NCBI GenBank assembly: GCA_022703295.1
Contig: JAKLDX010000088.1
Coordinates: forward strand, 1-5,379
Reading direction: 5' to 3'
DNA: 5,379 bases
DNA from: Candidatus Omnitrophota bacterium
Lineage (GTDB): Bacteria; Omnitrophota; Gorgyraeia; 2-01-FULL-45-10
Below are positions 1-5,159 of the stretch, piece after piece (within the stretch, counting starts at the first letter, position 1; every line of letters starts with the position of its first letter). Both the position numbers and the translations under genes were made by a program. The notes beneath the pieces are model-generated. The model searched no databases. It was given only the letters and a program-made list of their open reading frames with translations, and was not told the origin of the DNA.

Positions 1-816
1 TTTAAAAAAGACATCCATGTAGGGCAGATCCTCCTGACGCAGGAAGATTTCAATGACAGGCAGCGGTACCTCAATATTAAACATACGATCAACGCGCTCC
101 TTAAGCACGGCGCCGTCCCTGTCATAAACGAGAACGATACAGTCGCCACCGAAGAGATAAGATGCGGGGATAATGACAGGCTCTCCAGTCTGGTTGCCGA
201 CCTGTGCGGAGCCGACATGCTTATGCTGCTGACGGATGTGGAAGGGCTGCTGGATAGAGGCGGGAAGGTCATAAGCCTTGTGCCCGAAATCGACCAGAGG
301 ATACTTGCGCTAACCGGCGCAAGCCATTGCGACCTTGGCACCGGGGGCATGGTGACGAAGATAACGGCAGCCAAGACAGTTACTCACGCCGGCATAGAAT
401 GCGTCATCGCCGACGGTAAGAAGAGAGATATCATACTGCGAATATTAAAAGGCGAAGGTGTCGGCACAAGATTTCCCAGTAAAAAGACCAGGCTTATAGC
501 GAAAAAGCGGTGGATAGCGTTCTCGTCAAAGCCTAAGGGCTCGATAGCGGTGGACGCAGGAGCGGCTGATGCCCTGAAGAAAAAAGACAAAAGCCTGCTT
601 GCCAGCGGCATCGTATCGTGTGACGGGAAATTTGCCGCGGGCGATATATTGAAGATAGTCAGCAAGGACGGAAGGGAGTTCGCGAGAGGTATGTCGAATT
701 ACTCCTCCGCTGAGATAGCGAAAATAAAAGGGATGAAATCCGGCGCGTTCAAAGCGGTCCTCGGGTACCAGGGGCGGGACGAAGTTGTGCATAAAGATAA
801 TCTGGTGATCTTATGA
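1..816 (+). CDS. proB: Glutamate 5-kinase, 3' part (N-terminus outside window)
   Basis: This enzyme phosphorylates L-glutamate with ATP to gamma-glutamyl phosphate, the first and normally feedback-controlled step of cytosolic proline synthesis. The frame is open from base 1, and 271 residues are visible. The first ATG in frame (217) is internal and is not the start. The amino-acid-kinase domain shows NENDTV at residues 43-48 and GDND at 56-59 (glutamate site), LLTDVEGL at 76-83, and the nucleotide-binding GTGGMVTK at 113-120. A PUA domain follows at about 179-271, starting GSIAVDAGA. The kinase plus PUA layout matches the long bacterial form of about 365-370 residues. By comparison with E. 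coli ProB from memory, about 100 N-terminal residues are missing only because the window begins here. The stop overlaps the proA start as ATGA, so the two are translationally coupled. Identification is secure. Confidence 0.96.
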   Translation, partial: FKKDIHVGQILLTQEDFNDRQRYLNIKHTINALLKHGAVPVINENDTVATEEIRCGDNDRLSSLVADLCGADMLMLLTDVEGLLDRGGKVISLVPEIDQRILALTGASHCDLGTGGMVTKITAAKTVTHAGIECVIADGKKRDIILRILKGEGVGTRFPSKKTRLIAKKRWIAFSSKPKGSIAVDAGAADALKKKDKSLLASGIVSCDGKFAAGDILKIVSKDGREFARGMSNYSSAEIAKIKGMKSGAFKAVLGYQGRDEVVHKDNLVIL

Positions 817-2069
817 TATCGAAAAACGGCGTAAAAAAATTATGCGAAAAAGCGAAAGAGGCCTCGAGGGGGCTGGCCCTCTTGGATTCGGGCGCCAAAG
901 ACAAGGCGCTGATCTCAATGGGGAAGGCGATCCTGGCGAACAGCTCCTATATTATAAACGAAAATAAAAAAGACCTTGAGACGGCAAAGAGGATCGGCCT
1001 TTCGGATGCGCTCATAGACAGGCTCACACTTAACGGCCCCAGGATAATCTCGATGGCAAATTCGCTCATAAGCATAGCGAAGCTGAAAGACCCAGTCGGA
1101 GAGATAGTTGAAAAGATCAGGAGGCCTAACGGCCTTCTCATAAAGAAGGTAAGGGTCCCTATAGGCGTCATACTCATAATTTATGAGTCACGCCCTAATG
1201 TCACGAGCGATTGCATAGGCCTTTGTTTAAAGTCCGGGAACGCCGTGATATTACGGGGCGGTAGTGAGGCCGTAAATTCAAACATAGCGATCTTTAATAT
1301 ACTGCAGGCCCAGGCCCGGAAGCATGCGATGCCGGAGGGTGCGATCTCGATCATAAAGGATACCGGAAGGTGGGTCGTGGATGAGCTCCTGATGCAATCG
1401 GGCATAATCGATCTTGTCATACCGCGCGGCGGGGAGTCTCTGATAAAAGATGTTACGGAAAAATCCAGGATACCGGTCATAAAACATTACAAAGGCGTCT
1501 GTCACACCTATGTTGACGAAGGCGCCGACATTAAAATGGCGAAAGCCATATGCCTTAACGCTAAAGTACAGCGTCCCGGCGTGTGCAACGCCATGGAGAC
1601 GCTTCTCGTGAACCGCAAGATAGCCAAAAGGTTCCTGCCGTCGATGATAAAACTTTTCAAGGACGCCGGCGTTGAAATACGCGCATCGAAGGAAGTCAGG
1701 CGCATAGTGCCGGGTATAAAACTGGCGACGGAAGAAGACTGGTATACCGAATATTTAGACCTGATACTTTCGGTAAATATAGTGAAGGATGCGGATGAGG
1801 CGATAAAGCATATAATGAAATACGGATCCTACCACTCGGACGCTATAGTGACGAACAATAAAAGAAATGCTGAGAAATTCCTGAAAGAGGTAGATTCGGC
1901 GTGCGTATATGTCAACGCCTCCACGCGGTTTACCGACGGAGGAGTATTTGGTAAAGGCGCGGAGATGGGAATATCTACGGACAAGATACATGCCCGCGGC
2001 CCCATGGGGATCGAAGAGCTTACGTCGTATAAATATGTCATCTATGGCAGGGGCCAGATAAGGAAGTAA
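813..2069 (+). CDS. proA: Gamma-glutamyl phosphate reductase
   Basis: This enzyme reduces gamma-glutamyl phosphate with NADPH to glutamate-5-semialdehyde, which cyclises to pyrroline-5-carboxylate. It is the second step of proline synthesis and may work in a complex with ProB. The 418 residues match the usual length of about 415-420, so the gene looks complete. Family motifs are visible: VPIGVILIIYESRPNVTSD at 115-133, LRGGSEA at 147-153, IPRGG at 203-207, and the catalytic-cysteine segment QRPGVCNAMETLLVN at 253-267, with Cys258 as the likely thioester nucleophile. The C-terminal signature HARGPMGIEELTSYKY is also present. The ATG at 813 overlaps the proB stop. Only a weak GGTGA lies 4 nt upstream (804-808), so re-initiation after proB probably drives translation. 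No frameshift or missing key residue was found. Confidence 0.98.
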   Translation: MISKNGVKKLCEKAKEASRGLALLDSGAKDKALISMGKAILANSSYIINENKKDLETAKRIGLSDALIDRLTLNGPRIISMANSLISIAKLKDPVGEIVEKIRRPNGLLIKKVRVPIGVILIIYESRPNVTSDCIGLCLKSGNAVILRGGSEAVNSNIAIFNILQAQARKHAMPEGAISIIKDTGRWVVDELLMQSGIIDLVIPRGGESLIKDVTEKSRIPVIKHYKGVCHTYVDEGADIKMAKAICLNAKVQRPGVCNAMETLLVNRKIAKRFLPSMIKLFKDAGVEIRASKEVRRIVPGIKLATEEDWYTEYLDLILSVNIVKDADEAIKHIMKYGSYHSDAIVTNNKRNAEKFLKEVDSACVYVNASTRFTDGGVFGKGAEMGISTDKIHARGPMGIEELTSYKYVIYGRGQIRK

Positions 2070-2174
2070 GCTCAAAACTTAAATGTAAAAACTAAAAACT
2101 CATGTGTCCTTCGGACCTGAATTTGGCTTGAATCTTGGTTTTGAGTTTTTAGTTATAGTTTTAAGCTTTGAGCT
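2069..2174. repeat. Long AT-rich imperfect inverted repeat between proA and nadD
   Basis: The arms, read against each other, give 8 perfect outer pairs (2069-2076 with 2167-2174), one mismatch, 6 pairs (2078-2083 with 2160-2165), a small asymmetric internal loop, and 13 perfect inner pairs (2090-2102 with 2142-2154). The 39-nt apex (2103-2141) contains a mini-hairpin GTCC-TTC-GGAC (2106-2116) and two similar direct copies, TGAATTTGG and TGAATCTTGG. The outer end begins at the last base of the proA stop codon. The element looks like a small palindromic repeat or MITE-like unit, or a long RNA hairpin that processes or attenuates the message between proA and nadD. There is no U-tract in the right position for a classical terminator. 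The pairing is seen directly; the role is inferred. Confidence 0.75.
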
Positions 2175-2188
2175 AAAAAGAGGTTAAT

Positions 2189-2758
2189 ATGCGCATAGGA
2201 ATACTGGGTGGGACGTTCAATCCGATACATATGGGGCATCTTATACTGGCCGAGGAAGCGCTTTCAAAGCTGCGCCTGGATAAGGTGATATTTGTGCCGA
2301 CCTTTCTGCCGCCGCACAAGAATATCGAGACCAACATAAAGCCAAAAGACCGCCTTAAGATGGTGGAGCTGGCGATATCCGGGAATCCGGCATTCGGCGT
2401 TTCCACATTCGAGATAGACTCCAAGAAGAAATCTTATTCCATCGATACCCTGAAGGATTTCAGGGGCAAATACGGCGACAGCGCGGAATTGTATTTCATA
2501 ACAGGATCGGATCTGCTCAAGGACCTCTTCTCGTGGAAAGACGTCAATGATATATTCAAAATGTCCAAATTCATCGTGGCGAACAGGCCGGGTTATCCCG
2601 TAAAAGACGTGCCGGAAGACATAGAAACCGTTGTCATAACGCCTATTGAGGTGTCTTCGGAAGACATAAGGAGGCGGCTTAAGGACGGGAAATCCATAAG
2701 GTATCTGGTGCCGGATAAGGTGAGGGACTATATAATTAAGCACGGCCTATACAAATAA
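2189..2758 (+). CDS. nadD: Nicotinate-nucleotide adenylyltransferase
   Basis: This enzyme transfers AMP from ATP to nicotinate mononucleotide, giving deamido-NAD, an essential late step of NAD synthesis shared by the de novo and Preiss-Handler routes. The 189 residues are typical of the family. The Rossmann-like nucleotidyltransferase fold starts with GGTFNPIHMGH at 7-17, in which HMGH (14-17) is the HxGH signature. It continues with PPHK at 41-44, SYSIDTL at 82-88 and FITGSDLLKDLFSWKD at 103-118. The second ATP motif, usually ISSTxxR, reads VSSEDIRRR at 155-163, so the usual Thr is Glu while the Ser and Arg are kept. The start is supported by AGAGG at 2179-2183, 5 nt before the ATG. It follows proA after a palindromic spacer and precedes rsfS with one small gene between, a common bacterial neighbourhood. 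Confidence 0.97.
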   Translation: MRIGILGGTFNPIHMGHLILAEEALSKLRLDKVIFVPTFLPPHKNIETNIKPKDRLKMVELAISGNPAFGVSTFEIDSKKKSYSIDTLKDFRGKYGDSAELYFITGSDLLKDLFSWKDVNDIFKMSKFIVANRPGYPVKDVPEDIETVVITPIEVSSEDIRRRLKDGKSIRYLVPDKVRDYIIKHGLYK

Positions 2759-2768
2759 CGTTATTCAC

Positions 2769-2797
2769 TTGACCGGCGGTATTTTATAGTGTATAAT
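2769..2797 (+). promoter_or_regulatory. Predicted sigma70-type promoter for the zinc-ribbon/rsfS unit
   Basis: A -35 box TTGACC (2769-2774, 5 of 6 to TTGACA) and a perfect -10 box TATAAT (2792-2797) are separated by exactly 17 bp. Transcription would start near 2804 and give a leader of about 55 nt before the ATG at 2860. This is the best promoter-like sequence in the window, and it sits in one of only two real gaps. A perfect 12-bp palindrome, AATAACGTTATT (2754-2765), overlapping the nadD stop, lies just upstream and could be a protein site or chance. The match to consensus is seen; activity is inferred. Confidence 0.75.
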
Positions 2798-2817
2798 TTT
2801 ACAAAATTGAATAGCAC

Positions 2818-2834
2818 GCGCCTCAAAAAGGCGC
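2818..2834 (+). other. Leader stem-loop upstream of the zinc-ribbon gene
   Basis: GCGCCT (2818-2823) pairs perfectly with AGGCGC (2829-2834) around a 5-nt loop. It is followed by A-rich sequence and not by a T-tract, so it is not an intrinsic terminator. It sits about 14 nt after the predicted transcription start and about 10 nt before the Shine-Dalgarno. It could therefore stabilise the 5' end of the message or keep the ribosome-binding region open. Confidence 0.55.
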
Positions 2835-2844
2835 AAAATATAAA

Positions 2845-2853
2845 GGGAGGTGA
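2845..2853 (+). promoter_or_regulatory. Very strong Shine-Dalgarno for the zinc-ribbon gene
   Basis: GGGAGGTGA contains an 8-nt match (GGAGGTGA) to the complement of the usual 16S rRNA 3' end, 6 nt before the ATG at 2860. It is by far the strongest ribosome-binding site in the window. proA, argS and mfd show weak or no SD. It fixes the start of the small gene and, with the promoter, predicts high expression. Confidence 0.85.
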
Positions 2854-2859
2854 ATCATA

Positions 2860-3003
2860 ATGGCAGAAACAGGATATTGCGTAAAATGTAAATCAAAGAG
2901 AGAGATGAAGGATACCCAGAAAGTCACGATGAAAAACAAGAGACAGGCCATGAAGGGTAAATGCGTTACATGCGGTACCGGCATGTATAAGATAATGAAG
3001 TAA
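2860..3003 (+). CDS. Small four-cysteine zinc-ribbon protein, DUF5679-like
   Basis: This is a 47-residue, strongly basic protein starting MAETGYCVKCK. Two CxxC pairs, C7/C10 and C35/C38 (the second in KCVTCGTGMYKI), are spaced as in a small zinc ribbon. The middle (residues 11-34) is Lys/Arg-rich with VTMKNKRQAMKG. The pattern YCVKCK...VTMKN-R-A-KG-C--CGT-M--I matches my memory of the DUF5679 family, whose function is unknown. A single zinc and nucleic-acid or ribosome binding are plausible from size, charge and cysteines, but they are inferred. It has its own near-consensus promoter and an excellent SD, and it lies directly ahead of rsfS, so it may be abundant and co-transcribed with the ribosome-silencing gene. 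No membrane segment or signal peptide is visible. The ORF is real; the function is open. Confidence 0.88.
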   Translation: MAETGYCVKCKSKREMKDTQKVTMKNKRQAMKGKCVTCGTGMYKIMK

Positions 3004-3052
3004 TTTTTCGATTTTTCAGGAAGAAGGGATAAGTCATATATTCAAAAACTAA

Positions 3053-3074
3053 GGCATTGGCTATTGCCAATGCC
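3053..3074 (+). other. Perfect 9-bp hairpin over the rsfS start region
   Basis: GGCATTGGC (3053-3061) pairs perfectly with GCCAATGCC (3066-3074) around the tetraloop TATT. It lies about 50 nt after the zinc-ribbon stop and buries the TTG at 3057, the only conventional start codon for rsfS. No T-run follows, so it is not a standard terminator. It may regulate rsfS initiation, or it may lie inside the coding region if translation begins at the ATA at 3036. The pairing is seen; the role is inferred. Confidence 0.6.
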
Positions 3075-3452
3075 GCTGCAGATAAAAAGGCGCTCGATAT
3101 AGTTTTCATTAAAATGAAAAAGGTGTCGAGCGTCTGTGATTTTTTCGTAATAGCAAGCGGCGCTTCCACGACCCAAGTCAGGGCTATCGCTGACCACATT
3201 TCTGTAAAGCTTAAAGAGAAGGGGTGTCGGCTCTGGCATAGTGAGGGCCAGAGAGAGGCATCGTGGATCCTTCTTGATTACGGCGATGTCGTTGTGCACG
3301 TATTTCTGGAAGAGATACGCCGTTTTTATGACCTGGAGCGGCTCTGGGGCGATGCCCCGCAGGAGAAGTTCAGGGAAAAGAAACCGACGAAACCGAAGAA
3401 GCCGGCCTCTCGCAAAAGAACCTCTCGCAAAAAGAAGACCAAAAAACGCTAA
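3057..3452 (+). CDS. rsfS: Ribosomal silencing factor RsfS (Iojap/YbeB family)
   Basis: RsfS binds ribosomal protein uL14 on the free 50S subunit and blocks joining with 30S, lowering translation when nutrients are scarce. The conserved core is present: KKALDIVFIKM at 10-20, SSVCDFFVIASGAST at 24-38, QVRAIADHI at 40-48, EGQREASWILLDYGDVVVHVF at 63-83 and RRFYDLERLWGDAP at 88-101. Residues 102-131 form an added tail with 17 Lys/Arg in 30, longer than in E. coli RsfS. The start is uncertain. TTG 3057 lacks a usable SD and sits inside a hairpin. The open frame reaches back only to 3033 (TAA at 3030-3032). An ATA at 3036 lies 7 nt after AGAAGGG (3022-3028) and would add seven residues, IYSKTKA, giving the N-terminal helix length usual in the family. 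The argS ATG follows after 12 nt. Confidence 0.93.
   Translation: MAIANAAADKKALDIVFIKMKKVSSVCDFFVIASGASTTQVRAIADHISVKLKEKGCRLWHSEGQREASWILLDYGDVVVHVFLEEIRRFYDLERLWGDAPQEKFREKKPTKPKKPASRKRTSRKKKTKKR
3406..3435 (+). repeat. Tandem 15-bp duplication in the rsfS basic tail
   Basis: Two adjacent 15-base units begin with the same 12 bases, CCTCTCGCAAAA (3406-3417 and 3421-3432). They encode SRKR-T and SRKK-K in the basic C-terminal tail. The period is a multiple of three, so the frame is kept. Slippage is the likely origin, and the tail could vary in length between relatives. Confidence 0.7.
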
Positions 3453-3464
3453 CCAAAGCATACA

Positions 3465-5150
3465 ATGCGCCTTGACGGGATCGAAAAAAATATCATATCT
3501 GTTTTAGAGCAGGCAGTTTCTGCCGTACTTGCCCAGCGCAACGCGCAGCCTGCCAAACCCCACGAACTTAAAATCGAGCTTGAAATACCCAAAGAAAAAG
3601 CCAACGGCGACCTTTCGTCCAATATCGCGCTACGGGCATCGAAGCCGGTAGGCATGAATCCCATGGACTTTGCGCTTCTGGTTAAAGAGAGGCTTGACCG
3701 CGAAGTCGCCGCATCTAAATTCCTTAAAGACAGGGTAGAGCGCGTAGAGGTAAAAGCGCCGGGCTTTGTTAATTTCTTTTTAAGTATTTCATATCTTGGG
3801 AAAATGCTTCTTGAGATCAAAAGAAAGAACGCCTCTTACGGAAAAGCGAGTATCGGCAGGGGCGTTAAATTGCAGGTCGAGTTTGTCAGCGCGAACCCCA
3901 CCGGTCCGTTGACCATTGCGCATGCCAGACAGGCCGCTATAGGGGACAGTCTGGCGAATATCCTGGAATTCCTGGGCTATGATGTTACGAGAGAGTATTA
4001 TCTGAATGATGAAGGCACCCAGATGGATATACTCGGTAATTCGATAAAGGCCAGGTACGCGGAACTCTTCGGCTCGGGAGAACCATTCCCGGCGGACGGA
4101 TATAAAGGCACTTACGTCATAGACATAGCGAAAGCCTTCAAGGCAAAGTTCGGTAAGAAATATTTAAAGACAGCGGATATAAAGGTTTTCAGGGAATTCG
4201 GCCTGCGCTGGATACTGAACGATATACGGAAGGACCTTAAGGATTTCGGTGTCAGATTCAATGTATGGTACTCTCAGAAAGATCTGAGGAAATCCGGAAA
4301 AGTTGAAAAAACCATAGGGATACTCAGGGATAAGGGCTACATATACGAAAAGGACGGAGCTGTATGGTTCAAGTCGCAGGAATTCGGCGATGACAAGGAC
4401 AGAGTCATTTATAAGTCTGACGGAAATGCCACATACCTTGCTCCCGACATAGCATACCACCGGGAAAAATACCGCCGGGGATTCAAAAGGATAGTGGATA
4501 TCTGGGGCCCGGACCATCATGGGTATGTGCCCAGGATGAAAGCTGCGATAAGGGCGCTGGGTTTTCCTGATGCATCTTTATCGGTCCTGATAGTGCAGCT
4601 GGCGACCTTATACAGGGCCGGCCAGGTAGTTTCGATGTCCACGCGTGCGGGCGAGTTCGTGACATTGCGCGAGGTCATGGACGAGGTCGGCAAGGATGTG
4701 TCGCGTTTTTGTTTTCTCATGAGGCGCATATCAAGCCATCTCGATTTTGACCTTGATGCCGTCAAAAAAGAATCGATGGAGAATCCGGTATATTATATAC
4801 AATATGCCCATGCGCGGATATGGTCCGTGCTTGACCGCGGCAGGAAGACACATATCGGCGCTAAGTTCGATTCGCGGCTACTTAAGGAGCCGGAAGAGGT
4901 AGAGCTGATGAGGGTCCTGAGGCAGTTCCCTGTGGTCGTAGCGATGAGCGGCAAGGCCCTCGAGCCTTACACGATACTGCAGTACCTGCAGGATGTCGCT
5001 GCGATATTCCATTCCTTCTACACCAAGCACAGGATAATAGGCGATAACCATAGCCTGACGAAGTCGCGCCTCATCCTGGTCGATTGCACCAGAATAGTTC
5101 TTGCTAACGGCCTTCGTCTGCTGGGAGTGTCTCTTCCAAAAAAGATGTAG
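3465..5150 (+). CDS. argS: Arginyl-tRNA synthetase
   Basis: This class I synthetase charges tRNA-Arg with arginine using ATP. The 561 residues are full length. The N-terminal Arg-tRNA-synthetase domain (about 1-110) contains IPKEKANGDLSSNIAL at 41-56. The Rossmann catalytic core starts with VEFVSANPTGPLTIAHARQ at 138-156, and YYLNDEGTQMDILG is at 178-191 and WGPDHHGYVPRM at 347-358. The DALR-type anticodon-binding domain begins near YYIQYAHAR (443-451) and ends with LANGLRLLGVSLPKKM. The HIGH site reads TIAH at 150-153 and the KMSKS site reads SMSTR at 390-394. Both are atypical, although the second motif is naturally loose in ArgRS. The ATG at 3465 gives the expected N-terminus but has no clear SD, so coupling to rsfS, 12 nt upstream, is likely. 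The stop is TAG. Confidence 0.98.
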   Translation: MRLDGIEKNIISVLEQAVSAVLAQRNAQPAKPHELKIELEIPKEKANGDLSSNIALRASKPVGMNPMDFALLVKERLDREVAASKFLKDRVERVEVKAPGFVNFFLSISYLGKMLLEIKRKNASYGKASIGRGVKLQVEFVSANPTGPLTIAHARQAAIGDSLANILEFLGYDVTREYYLNDEGTQMDILGNSIKARYAELFGSGEPFPADGYKGTYVIDIAKAFKAKFGKKYLKTADIKVFREFGLRWILNDIRKDLKDFGVRFNVWYSQKDLRKSGKVEKTIGILRDKGYIYEKDGAVWFKSQEFGDDKDRVIYKSDGNATYLAPDIAYHREKYRRGFKRIVDIWGPDHHGYVPRMKAAIRALGFPDASLSVLIVQLATLYRAGQVVSMSTRAGEFVTLREVMDEVGKDVSRFCFLMRRISSHLDFDLDAVKKESMENPVYYIQYAHARIWSVLDRGRKTHIGAKFDSRLLKEPEEVELMRVLRQFPVVVAMSGKALEPYTILQYLQDVAAIFHSFYTKHRIIGDNHSLTKSRLILVDCTRIVLANGLRLLGVSLPKKM

Positions 5151-5159
5151 CTTCCTAAA

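Noticed and set aside
1119..1138. 8-bp stem with tetraloop inside proA (one G-T pair).
   Set aside because: It lies within conserved coding sequence, and this pairing is likely a by-product of codons for RRPNGLL. There is no regulatory context.
2128..2158. Possible promoter TTGAAT...TTATAG upstream of nadD.
   Set aside because: The spacer is 19 bp, both boxes are weak, and they lie inside the palindrome, where AT-rich matches are expected by chance.
2069..2174. Intrinsic terminator after proA.
   Set aside because: The stem is AT-rich with a 39-nt apex, and no run of T follows the right arm (AAAAAG follows), so classical Rho-independent termination on the + strand is not supported.
2264..2743. 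159-codon open frame on the minus strand opposite nadD.
   Set aside because: It lies entirely antisense to a well-identified nadD gene, has no recognisable protein motif, and is a shadow of codon bias.
3241..3507. 88-codon + strand frame overlapping the rsfS end and argS start.
   Set aside because: It is out of frame with both real genes, has an arginine-rich composition typical of a shifted frame, and has no separate RBS.
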